64,000 nucleotides of DNA from Apostichopus japonicus (Eukaryota; Echinodermata; Holothuroidea; Aspidochirotida; Stichopodidae). The position numbers and the translations under genes were made by a program. Below, piece after piece: positions 1 through 11,637 of this stretch (within the stretch, counting starts at the first letter, position 1; the number at the start of each line of letters is the position of its first letter). A model generated the notes under the pieces. It saw only the letters and a program-made list of their open reading frames with translations. It was not told the origin of the DNA and made no database searches. Location of the stretch: contig NC_092567.1 of the NCBI RefSeq assembly GCF_037975245.1, positions 12,600,876 through 12,664,875 of the forward strand, in the 5' to 3' direction.

Positions 1-24
1 CAACTGGTTGCATTTCAACTTCTC

Positions 25-30
25 TTTATT
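25..30 (-). terminator. candidate polyadenylation signal of the leftmost gene
   Basis: The minus strand reads ATGAATAAAGAG here, a canonical AATAAA hexamer about 415 bases past the TAA stop at 446-448. It fits as the 3' end of the gene whose last coding exon is at 446-635. Between them (31-445) I see only AT-rich sequence, consistent with a 3'UTR. No cleavage site can be verified from sequence. Confidence 0.45.
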
Positions 31-445
31 CATACATTGTGCTTATGTACTTGCACTGCCAGAGATGCTATGGCATCACCTTTGAAAGCATTGCTGAACT
101 TATTCATATGAATTGATTAAACATATCAAGTATTGTATACATTGAGGGTGCCTTTTTACCAACAGGTATAATCTGCGAAAGGCAGAGCAATAATCTAAAG
201 AACTAAGGAAAGTAGTGACAGCAATGATGAGAAGGAGCCCTTTGTGTGGATGGCGGGATGAACAAACTAAAGTAATACTTATCTGCATTACACAAACATT
301 AAATTACAATTAATTATGTGTACGAGAAGCATTGTTTGTTTAGTTTAGACACTATAGACTTTTCACTACATAAACAATAAACATGACACCATGCATTCCC
401 ACATGCACTAATTATTGAAGTACACAAACAGATTATAAAGTGGCT

Positions 446-635
446 TTACTTTCTCTTTGACTGAGCAGGCTGACTCTTCTGTAGACTGTCCAGGTACTGA
501 GCAACCAATAAATCTTCATAGCTGATAGCATCACTGGGAGAGCGGTTGAATTTCTTTTCTCCAGAAAAAGGAGTACTTGTGGCAATTGATTCCGAAATTC
601 GTACCGACCGATCCCTCCCAGGTGACATGTCGGTC
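446..635 (-). CDS. last coding exon of an unrecognised gene
   Basis: The minus strand has a pyrimidine-rich acceptor (TTTCATTTTAG) ending at 636, then an open frame to a TAA at 448-446. The encoded C-terminus begins TDMSPGRDRSVRIS and ends QKSQPAQSKRK. It is Ser/Arg/Lys-rich with a short amphipathic-looking stretch (YEDLLVAQYLDSL), which looks like real coding sequence. The first base completes a codon from the previous exon. I do not recognise the family. Upstream exons were not found with confidence. A 49-bp stretch at 1170-1218 and another near 1600-1690 have acceptor- and donor-like ends and could be exons, but their frames cannot be settled by eye. Confidence 0.45.
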
Positions 636-2790
636 CTAAAATGAAAGAAAAACAAGGAATATGGTTTCAAAAATTCAAAGAAAGATAAATTATCAATTTC
701 AGAATCTTTGTTTTTTCATTTGTATTGTACCTGTGCAACAACTGGTTTAATACTACTTTTTACTTAAGACTGAATTGAAGGAAAGTTCAGTTATGATGAG
801 GGATATGCATCATACTGTACACATGAAGCATAGTTGGTACAATTATGTTGCCCTGAAGGCTTAAGGTTACTCATTGCATGAATAAATTTCTCAAATTTCC
901 TTATATCTAGCCTTTGCAATTATTACTAACATGCACATCTACATATTTTGCATAAATCCTTACCAAACTCTTTGCAATGTTCATACAGTAGCATTATTTT
1001 CACATGAACTGGCCGTATATCGAGATTTAATATTACGCAGACTACATTAAAGAGCAGAATGCATCCGAAATTCACTTCGATGATCTGAGATGAGTTGAAA
1101 TACTTGTAACCTTGTTATATATACTTCAAATAGAACAAATAACAGGCTAGTAGATTTAACTAAGCTAACCCAAAGGATGTTACATTGATAGTGAGGATCT
1201 GGAGTTTCTGGACATGACCTAAAATTTACAGCAATGTCCCTTGTAATCCAAGAAACAATCAGACTGTTCCATGCAACTTTAAATTTAATGGTATTTAACA
1301 TTTAAATTCAACCTCCTGTGATCAATTTTTCCAAAAGAGCAATAAAAAAACAACTGTTCTTAGGCCTAAATAGTATGAATAAGGTTGGTAATTTTTATAT
1401 ATCTGCATGCACAACTGACCAAATGGGCCAGATGGACAACACAAAGAAAGTGCACACACCTCATATGACTTAATAAAAAACTATTCAGTTTTGGGAATGA
1501 AATACTTTGAACAGCTACGACAAACCTAACTTCTGCACCTAACTTCTGCATTGGTTAGACTACACTCCCATCTTAATCTGTTTATAAGTAATACCTTTGA
1601 AGAGTGCTTGTATAACATGTATATACAGCTCCAGAATGCACTCAACAGTCTTCGGGAGATCTCACTCAGAGATGGGATGAGTGCTTGGACATCACAAAAA
1701 TTGGGCAATTTTAGCAAACTCTAACACTATAACAAATTTATTTTACACAAGAATTTAGTATATTGACTTCAAATAGAACAATACTTATTCTTCTTCTTAT
1801 CATGATATTATATCGGTGTACAGGAACTCCCAATCAACCTTGACAAAGTTAACTCTGGTGTTTCACAAAAGATACTGTAGGTCTAGCCTACATACTGCCG
1901 AAATACCAAGTGCAACTACATTCTAGCATTCTAATTTCTTTTCCTTTTAGAACAATGTTTTCTCAAGATGTTCTCAAAAATGTGATATTTCTCAGATAGT
2001 TTTGTTCTACCTTTGTTAAATGCACACGACTAGTGTCAGTAATGAAAAGAATTTGGTCTTCATGTTTAGTATTCCTCAAAGTAGGCCTAGCCTAGGAGGA
2101 TCATGTAGAAAATCATCCAAATTTCATATCAAGATGTTGATTAGATGTAAACAGACACATCACTATTGCTCAACTTATAAACTAACCTATGGTTTTGTTT
2201 CAACCCTTAGTTTTAATGCTACTGCCCTGGAACTCCCGACAGTCCCAGACCTCCCAAATTGTCCCTGATTCCTAAGCTAGATCATTAACTAAGTATCATC
2301 AAGGTAAATAACCTAGCCTAGGCCTAGGCTATACTTGATATACAAACGTCTGAAATGATGATGAATTTTCTGCTAACTACATAAATAAATTCCATTTGAT
2401 TTGAGTTTTTGCAAGGCTACTGCTACGAGCTACTGTAACTTACAAGTTACTGTTAAAGTAAGTTAAAGAAACTGCATTACGTTAAAACTATTACTACTAG
2501 CCTAGGCCTATACTACACTGTTAATGTATGAAGTAAAATAGGTGTAACGTTAGGCTATGATTTAAAAAATATGTCTAGCCGCTAACGTGATAACGTTGTG
2601 CAGGTAAACATAGCAGATCAAAAGGCTCTATACAAAATCTTCAGAAGACCTATGAAATTACCCGTGATTTTATCCTCCTGGTGTGTTCAAATCGAATCGC
2701 TTATTCCAAATATGCCTCCAGATGTTGACAAAGAGTCAGTGTTTTCAATAGTTTGGTATGCGCAGCGCCATATTTGCAGTATCACCTTGG
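636..2790 (-). other. probable introns and 5' region of the leftmost gene
   Basis: AT-rich sequence with no clear protein domain. AGGCCTA/CCTAGG-type palindromes cluster at 2080-2530, as they do near the 5' ends of the three complete genes. This suggests the transcription start lies near 2600-2790. On the minus strand a small ATG frame of 8 codons (MALRIPNY, then stop) starts at about 2778, so the main start codon is elsewhere. The two candidate exons mentioned for 446-635 fall in this stretch. Confidence 0.25.
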
Positions 2791-2909
2791 TGATTTAAAA
2801 CTAAGAAAGCTAGTTCAGTCGTTTACTATAAGGGCTGTCCTCGAACTGGTCAGTTGCAATTAGACAAACCAGAAGCACAATTTTTGGTGTGGAGAGGGGG
2901 ACTTAGATG

Positions 2910-3522
2910 CAAGGGCGGCGGAACCGGGGGACACAGGGGGCACGTGCCCCCCCCCCCACTTTTCCTCAGGTTAAAAATGTGCCCTTTTTCTACATAAAAT
3001 TTAAGGTGTCTCAAGTTAGCAAGAGGCCAGGGAACCAGAATGAACCCTCGGGAAGGGCCGTTTCCGGCCATCTGAGGGGTTTGTAAAACCAAAAATTTTC
3101 TTGTACGCTCCTCTCCAACCGATGGTCGCGCTCCGCTCAGAGAGTCGTGCATTAAACTTTGCAAATCCTGGCTACGCCCCTGACTTTTAATGAATTTCTG
3201 TGGGTCAATCTCAAAGCTATTTCGAATGGAAAAAATTGTTAACAAGGAATAAACTCTAATTCGGAAGATTCCTACATTAGCAACTAGATGATTTCACCTC
3301 ATTTTGTCTCAAAAGAAAACTTGTTCCTTGGTTCCCAATTTGCACTTTGGATATTGCAGTGCTAGTATGCATATTTTCCTTGAAGGGGGGGGGGGGGGGC
3401 GTTGATGGAGTGATGTGTATACGCAAATAAGATGGCTGCATCAGTCCAATCGAATTTCTGCAAAGTGCCCTTTGATGTCGGTGCCCCCCCCCCCCATATT
3501 AAAAGTGCTTCCGCCGCCCTTG
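2910..3522. mobile_element. non-autonomous hAT-like element, 613 bp
   Basis: Terminal inverted repeats CAAGGGCGGCGGAA and TTCCGCCGCCCTTG bound the segment. An exact 8-bp direct repeat CTTAGATG flanks it at 2902-2909 and 3523-3530. An 8-bp target duplication with CA..TG ends is typical of hAT transposons. Just inside the ends are poly-G and poly-C runs that can pair with each other. Inside (about 3040-3150) is a dispersed repeat with CTTGTACGCTC and GCGCTCCGCT, here called family A. No transposase frame is present. Confidence 0.8.
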
Positions 3523-3530
3523 CTTAGATG

Positions 3531-4359
3531 TTTAGTAGTTCAAGGGAGTTGAGTACCCTTTGAACACTTTATGGTGGTTTATTTTGCAACTTTTGAGAGA
3601 TCTTGAGGAAGTTTCGACTGTTGAGTAGTTTAAGCATATTCATGTTATGTATCATGTATACTGTACAGTAGGAAGTTCAGTACTATTTGTCTGAGAGAGG
3701 GAGAGGTGAAGAGAGTCAACTGACACCCCCACCCCACCCAAGGTATATTTGGTTACGCCCCATAGGAACACGATATATAAAGCAAAACTGTATGAAATTT
3801 TCAATTCATGGTTTGAGTTTGAGTGAGCAAGTATATATTTGGAACCGCTATAAACCCCTGTATATATGGCACCCTATAGGGCATTTTCTGTTGAAGGACA
3901 GGATTTCTTAAATGCCATTTTTTACAAAGGACCCTTTTGCAACTACTTTCTGGGTTTTAATTGAACAACACCACCACTGCCATTTAGAGAAAAGACCAGA
4001 TTTTTGTCATAGTAACAGGGGCGACGTAATGTCGCTTAAATTGCGAAATGGTGCAATCTTTTGAAACTTTACAAAGAATTTTTTCTTCAAGAAATTTAAA
4101 TACGTCAGTGGACAATTAAAAATTTTCTTAATTTTGCTGAAACTGATCAAGCTTTAAGTGATCTCATTTTACATATCTCATTTTCACACAACAATATATA
4201 TTATAATCTACATCATCATCAGTCTGGGGCAGGCGGGGGGGGGGGGCGGTTAGAGGAGTGGGGATTGTATTCTGCTTTAAATAGTGTTGTCATAGAGATG
4301 CTAGTCACGTGGTAGATCAATGTTGAAACAGAAGTACGTTGCTGATAAATTCCCAAAGC
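3531..4359. other. no gene seen
   Basis: Low-complexity runs and short open stretches without domain signal. The interval lies between two mobile elements. I see nothing supportable in it. Confidence 0.4.
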
Positions 4360-5301
4360 GGGCGTATGGAAAGCCGTTTTAACATTTAATAAGGAATTTC
4401 ATATATCTCAAATTAAATAACATATCTATTTAAGATATCTACAAATAATTGCAGATATCTGAAATTGAATTTCAGATATCTCAAAATACCAGAGAATTTC
4501 AGATATCTGAAATTGAATTCGAGATATCTGCAATTCAATTTCAGATATCTGAAATAGAATTTCCGATACCTGAAATAGAATTTCAGATACCTGAAATGGA
4601 ATTTCAGTTACCTGAAATAGAATTGCAGATATCTGAAATAGAATTTCTGATATCTCGAATTCAATTGCAGATATCTGAAATAGAATTTCAGATATCTCGA
4701 ATTCAATTTCCGATATCTGAAAATTCCCGATTAAAATGATTATAATGGCTTTTCATACGTACGGCATTTTAACATTTAATCGGGAATTTCTGCATATGCA
4801 TTTCAGATATCTGAAATTGAATTCGAGAAATCAGAAATTCTATTTCAGATATCTCGAATTAGAATTGCAGATATCTGGAATTCAATTTCAGATATCTGGA
4901 ATTCAGTTTCAGATATTTCGAATTCAATTTCAGATATCTGAATTAGAATTTCAGATATCTCGAATTCAGTTTCAGATATCTCGAATTCAATTTCAGATAT
5001 CTCGAATTTAATTTCAGATATCTGAATGAGAATTTCAGATATCTCGAATTCAATTTCAGATATCTCGAATTCAATTTCAGATATCTGAATTCGAATTTCA
5101 CATTTCTCGAAGTCTATTTTAGATATCTTGAATTCAATTTCAGATATCTGAAATAAAATTTCAGATATCTCGAATTAAATTTCAGATATTTTGAATTTAA
5201 ATTTAGATATCTGAAATAGAAATTAAGATATCTAAAATAAGAAACAATTTAAGATATCTAAAATTACCAATTAAATGTTAAAATGGCTTCCGGTACGGGC
5301 C
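4360..5301. mobile_element. MITE-like element filled with a GATATC palindrome array
   Basis: Imperfect inverted ends: GGGCGTATGGAAAGCCGTTT on the left matches the reverse complement of the right end, whose core is GTTAAAATGGCTTCC. Between them some 40 short units of about 21 bp repeat, each a near-palindrome such as AATTTCAGATATCTGAAATT. At 4725-4790 a second pair of end sequences meets head to head around ATACGTAC, so two copies are joined or one is inserted in the other. Plus-strand frames through the array (for example ISEIEFQISRIQF) follow from the unit and are not credible proteins. Confidence 0.7.
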
Positions 5302-5726
5302 ATCATTTTAACTGTATGCGTTGTTTTGATTAATGGTTGTATCAACAATTATAATAATGTGGTGATATCAGCAGCTTGAGTTAAACCATTTGTTGATATA
5401 ACCAATTCAACTTTTCAGAAAGTATATAGACCTGTATACGAATGACTACGGTGTTTCCTAGTCACGGTAGGGCTGCAATTCAAGCCGTTTGCCGGTGCGG
5501 GTGGATCTCCGTTGCTACTCTACAGTGATGTAGCTCACAGAAAGTTCTGTGCCATGTAGCTCCAAGTAGGCCTATAAAGTTTATAAAACTGACAGACGGA
5601 AATAAAGATGAGCATATGGTAAGCATGAGACTCACATAGCTCGTGATTTTAGTGATCACTGGTAATTTTCATGATAGGCCCAGTATATATTGCAACATAA
5701 TATTATTCCTATGTCTGTACCAAGTC
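5302..5726. other. no gene seen
   Basis: Unique-looking sequence with one AGGCCTA motif near 5566. No convincing exon or repeat was recognised. Confidence 0.4.
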
Positions 5727-5734
5727 ACCCCGAT

Positions 5735-6081
5735 CAGTGGCGTAGGAAGGTACTTTTGAGTGGGGGGGGGGGCTGAAGACTGATGGCCGGCCTGGGGGGA
5801 GGGGTCTAAGGGGAGGGTGTCCCCTGGAAATTTCCAGGTGGCCTCAGATGCAATTTGGTGCAATATAGCACACTTCAACACCCACTCCATTTTGTAAATA
5901 ATTTTGCATTTTCACTTGGCCTTAGATGCATGTGCTCCAAATGAGATTTTTTTTCTCATTTGGAAATGAAAAAGGGGTTTTCTGACTTGCGAAGCCGAAT
6001 CATACCACTGCCCCCCATATTTTTCACGGGGGGGGGGGCTAGCGCCCCCCCCCCCGCAGCACCCCGGTTCCTACGCCCTTG
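5735..6081. mobile_element. non-autonomous hAT-like element, 347 bp
   Basis: Ends are CAGTGGCGTAGGAA and TTCCTACGCCCTTG, an inverted pair. Flanking 8-mers accccgat (5727-5734) and acctcgat (6082-6089) differ at one base and read as a target duplication. Poly-G and poly-C runs sit inside. No coding frame. Confidence 0.75.
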
Positions 6082-6089
6082 ACCTCGAT

Positions 6090-7245
6090 AAAGAGCCTGG
6101 GCACGAAAACCACGACAAACTTGGTGAAACCCTCAACCTCAGTCCCATCACATGCATAAGATGAAAAGTGACGGAGCTAGGTCGGCAACTGATAAACAAA
6201 ACTCGACTGCAAATCACTTTCGGCATTGTGTTAACTACAGTCCTTCGCGGAAGGTGTAAGCATTTCCTCTCTGCGATGCTGTAAGATTTACAATAGTAGT
6301 ATATTTTGAGCGACGTGACCAATTGTACAGCATTGCCCTGATAATAACAGAGGAACTTTAATTGGCCATGAACAGATTCATTCACCTCCAAAACCAGAGC
6401 TCGGTGGAAGGCGAAATTAGAGCAAATACCCTGGAGATTTCTCTCTGATCAAATTAGTTGAATGAGTAAGGCCAGTAGAAAAGCTGTTTGCATGTTAGAA
6501 ACCAAATATAAATTCATTATCGAGTACGATGTATATAGGTATTATATACAGTTTGACTTTATTACAGTCCTACATTATGACTGAATATTATCATATAGCT
6601 ACTTAGTCATAATTATCAATTTTGTGACGAGTCACTTTATTTTATGTATAATTTTCCAGTCTCGAGTCACTGTACGGAGGCATCACAAAACTATAGGTTC
6701 TTTTATATTTTAATAAATGCTAACGGCAGATTGATCGTTGTAACTATGTTAAATACTAATAATGGGTTAATTTTACCGGAAGCTTCAATTCGATCCATAC
6801 AAATACGATATCATTCATCTTCGAGCAATTTCAACACGCATGTTCTGCAAATTGGAAAATGGTGAATATGTCCAAGAAATCAATATTTTAAAAGTGGATA
6901 TTCTTCTATTGGCTGGATGTAGTCGCTGGTATTGTATAGGGGAACTGTTACAACTAAGTGCAAGGGGCTCTCCCTGACATAAAAGCCTCCTCATTACTAC
7001 ATATTTATCTTTTAATCGAATCTTGTCATGAATGTAGTTATCCATGTTGAAAAAGGCTGCCCCAACCAATAATGAGAGTATTGGGACGTCAACAAAACGA
7101 ACGATTCAGTGTGACTTTACAACTGAGGTAGCACTAGAAGTCCCCCCCCCCTCCCCGTCACCCCTTGCCCGTTTTATTGTCATATTTAAAGTGAGATTTC
7201 TTGGATGAAAAAGAAAAAAAATAATCATGAGAACTGATGCTTCTT
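6090..7245. other. intergenic, no gene seen
   Basis: The stretch lies between the hAT-like insertion and the inferred 3' end of the SDR gene. Short open frames on both strands carry no recognisable domain. A pyrimidine-rich run is at 7141-7170. Confidence 0.4.
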
Positions 7246-7253
7246 CGTCGTAA

Positions 7254-7259
7254 TTTATT
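7254..7259 (-). terminator. candidate distal polyadenylation signal of the SDR gene
   Basis: The minus strand reads CCTAATAAATTACG. The 4.4 kb between it and the SDR stop codon (7260-11637) is uniformly AT-rich, has no poly-G/C transposon ends, and looks like one long 3'UTR. Other AATAAA hexamers lie closer to the stop, so the site used is not determined. Confidence 0.3.
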
Positions 7260-10200
7260 AGGATTCATGTGAGCAAAATATTGCTAACTTTGCAAGATGA
7301 ACCTGTCTTATGCATATGCTAAGAACATGAATCAAACAGGTCACATGATCTGTGATAGGAAGCTTTAGATACAAGCAGTGCAATAGCAATGATTGATCAA
7401 TAAGAAACTTGACCAGTGTTGAATCATTTTAAAACTGTGTTTTGTGCTGCCATTTCAGATGTTTGTATCAAACCTATTGAGTACGGTACTAAGTAATACA
7501 CAATAGCCATTCCACTCGATAGGCCTGATGATGCACATTCTTTACATTTCTGTTAATCACATACAAACCTTTCCATTTCTTTTCTGTCGTCCATGTTATA
7601 AACCAAATGTGATTATTCAAAACATGAAACACATTGCAATGAAAGTTAACAAGTAGTACTCAAACTAGAACCATCATCAGTAACACAGAACACTGCTTTA
7701 ATATGAATAAAAAAAATCTACATTATGAAGTTATTTGTTAGAACATTCTCTCAACAACTCATGGTTATAGTTTATATTCAATGCACTACCCCATCAATAT
7801 TAATGCACACACAAAAGGATACAACACATTGGACGTACAGTATATGCCCTGTTCAACCCCCTTGAGACTAGACATCTGAAAGTCAGTCAGCTAAACTCTC
7901 CTTTGCAATTTTAATCATCTCATAATATCACAGCAAACAAAAATTGTAATATATTCACAAATGTCTAGAGTAAAGTTCAAGACAACTTAGTACATATTTC
8001 AGATCATTTTTATAGAAAAGCTATTAGTGAGTACCTTTGTGAGAAATAGTAGATTCAATTAGTGACATTGAGCCTATGGATTTTTAGAAAAAGTTCCTCT
8101 CATTTATGATTGCTATCAATAAGATATATTACACCATAATAAAAAAATTAATAAAACACAAAAACCATTGCCATGAAAAGTAATGAAACTAAAGGTAAAG
8201 ATAAAAATCAAAATGTAAAAACAATATTTGCATTCAAATTTTAGGAGATTAGTTGATAAAAATTAATAATAGTTCTAAGTTCTAAGTCTCAAACAGTTTT
8301 TTGGTTTCCAGTTTCTTAGACAATAACTTCTTGGAATCCACTTGCAAGTTCACCAGTTATGAAATATTGCAAAGAAAAAGGACAAATAAACAGGCATTCC
8401 AAATTATGTTAATGGTGAAGTGAAATATTCCATTAACTTTCAAATATCAAAAAGCAAATGGATTAATGCTGTAAAATTTATCACAATCTACAAAATACCA
8501 TCTATTTCATCTATAACATTGCATAACATTTTTTCAAGATTTGAAATTATGCCATTTGGTATAAATGATAAAGAAATGATAAAATTTGACACAAGTCTCA
8601 CTCACACCTGTGATATATCTGCAACTCTAGAGGGCAGTATCAAGGAGTATCGCTGTCTACTGTACAAAGGGAATGTGAGTTCAGAACATGTTAATAAGAG
8701 TTTTAGACCTTTGTTGACCTTTGACCTCCATCATTTCAATGGGGTTCTTTTATTCACCAAGGGTTATCTACATACCAAGAATGACACTCAACCAGACTGT
8801 ATTTCTTTGTGGATAAGTGTCCGGACACACACACACAATTAAATTTATCATAGATTTCTCACTGAAATCAATCTTTTGTCTTCCCTTGTACAAGACATGA
8901 TTTTTGGTTCCATCATGAGTAACACAGGTAGTGGCCATTTTCTGATCTTCTAGCATAATTACGGACATACACTACTGTAGCCTTTCAATGGCTACAATTC
9001 TGCCAAATGAGCTGAAATGTAGATATCAGATGTTTGATCAAGTTCAAACACCAATTGAAGCACTATTTTGTTTTGATATTATTCTGTCTCTCTACCTCAG
9101 AGTGTTGTCATAGTAACACATATTGAGCAAGAAGATGAATCACTTGGTGGTTCCTTTATTCAATAAAAATTCAATAAAAAGGAATAAATCAAATATGGAA
9201 AAATGCTGGACCCTGATGAGCTTAATTACCAACAGATTTATCTGGATACAAGTTAAGAAAGAATTAATTTAACAGCTTAAAATTATTTAGGATAATTGGC
9301 TAATATCAATCACTACAGAGCAAACAGAATAATGTCTTAAATAAATGCAAAAAATGCATGCTGCATATGCAGATAAAAAGAAGACAGATTTCATAATATC
9401 ACGATAAATGAACCTTAATTTAGAGTTAGTACACACATACAAATTAGTACAAAAAGTCAAAATGAAAGGTGCAGAATTATTTATGAAATGAAAACAAATA
9501 TGCTTGAAAGGTGAGATTATTGAACTGTATGCATTAAAAATGCCTCATCAACTTCACATGTACCTTGTTGTGATATTGACATGGGACTCGACTATATCAA
9601 AACGTCCTTCTTTAGATTCCATTTAGCCATTCACATATTACTCTAAATTCTATACCAGGCTTCTGAAAAGGAGGATCGCCTACTCACACACAATGGAAAA
9701 AATACTCCCATTCACCAATATTCATTATCCAATTTCACATCAGTTTTTGCAAATAACAATGTTACCAATATGATGTACAACAATTTCAAGATCATTATCA
9801 TGGAACACAATTAATTTATATAATACAAAATCAGAACGGTGGAAGTTATGTTTAGATCAGTAAAGAGACCTATTGTTCCACCATAGCAAATGCATGAGGA
9901 CAAAATATGATTGTTTTCAGTTTGTTGATTCAGTGTCAATTGTTTAATAGCCAGAAGAAGAATCTTGTTTGTCTCTGATATTGATCCATGCATAGCAACA
10001 GATAAGGTAGGCCTAGCATCAATTGCATATGAAATTTGCTAAGTTCGTTAAGTGATTTAGTAGCTTAATTTACCAACTATTTGGCATCCTTGGAACAAGA
10101 GAAAATACTCTGCACCAACATACGTATCAGTCAGTGCACTTGAACCATTCAAATTATGATTTATGAGGTGTTATTTAGTTTATATTATACAACACCTAAT

Positions 10201-11637
10201 TATATTCCGGCCATTTGATTGGTCAATTGCTCGTCGATTGCATGCAAAATCCACTCTATTGCACTCTATGAAATAGAACCATGGGTTATACCTTTTTGGT
10301 AGCACTTTTTTTAATGGTAAGAGAGCAGAGAAACCTGTCTGTTCAAAACAATATGTTGCATTTTACCCATCTTAATATAATATGTTGTATAAAACAAATA
10401 ATGAATGGTTTCCAAATAGTGGTCTCTCAACTCATGAAATATTTGCACTATTGCACTCATAACCATTCATTATTTGTATACTGTTCATCTAGTTTACTAT
10501 GCAGTGTTTTAAGACTATAACTGGATCCCAGCTGGGAATCCTACATCAGAAACAATCCCAACAGTTTCCCAATGCTGTGTATAAAAATTAAAATGATATG
10601 TCAAATCACCCAAAAATTGAACATAAGCCAAGCCTCCCCTCTCTTAAACAATTTATAGATCAGAGTTCACCCCCCCCTAAAAAAGAAGAAAAAAGTAAGA
10701 ATAATAATAATTACAGGTTTAAAAGATGAAAAACTTGGCAAGCTCCAAATGTATAGTGTACTCATCTATTCTTGAAAATACTACTATTTTCAAGTACCAT
10801 TAAAAATTTAAATTAGCATAAAACAGTCTAGTGTGCTACTATTAGCACAATCAACAAAGTGTACCACTTTAACTTCAGGAGGTTCAAGTACACGTTGTGT
10901 CTAAAGGATAATTTTATCTGCTAATTTGCCGTGCTTCAGTAAACTAGCAATTTTCAAGCACATGTTTTGATTTTTCTGAAGATGTATTAAATTGTGAGGC
11001 TTAACAGATTCCACAGTTGAACTAGCCAAGGATATTTCAGAACCTCCTGTGATCAAAATCCATGAGAGATACTATAGGATAATTCCATTGCAGTAAAGCA
11101 CAATGAAATTATCCCACTGTTTCTTAAAATAGTCACAAATGACAAATTACATTCCCCTTGGTCAATGGCTTCTTATGCAAGATTTCATAATATTATCACA
11201 TTTTCTCCACATTTATCCTCCTATATTGTTGGCTAAGAAAAGGTGTGGTTAGTTTTTATTGGACAGACAGAGGACAGATGATAATAATTATAAAGTGCAT
11301 CGTTCACTATGTCTAGTGCTCTAGCCATAATGCAAGTAATACTGTAGACTGCCAGCCGTGCTACAAGACTATACAGGCTACACTGCAGGTTACTAGCCTG
11401 TCATCCATAATGCAGGCAGCAGTGCTTTAAGACCCATGGCCAAACTGAAGAATGTGATCCATGTTGTAGACCTCTGGTAATTTTGCAGCCAGGTTCCAGC
11501 CAGGTTTTGTATTAAATGCCAGATTGCATTCCCAATGAAGCGATAAGATGATAGTCATAATGTAGACTGCCAGCCTGGCAACAGTCCAAGATAAGCTGAT
11601 TGCCACTATATACAATATTATGTTAAAAACTAAGAGT
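7260..11637 (-). other. probable long 3'UTR of the SDR gene
   Basis: AT-rich, with A- and T-runs and no recognised coding exon or repeat family. A plus-strand open frame at 8420-8842 (140 codons) has no recognisable domain and a composition like its surroundings, so I do not call it a gene. Assignment to the SDR transcript is inferred from position and composition. Confidence 0.35.

Noticed and set aside
8420..8842. 140-codon plus-strand frame
   Set aside because: AT-rich composition like its surroundings, no recognisable domain, no exon signals, and it lies in a probable 3'UTR.
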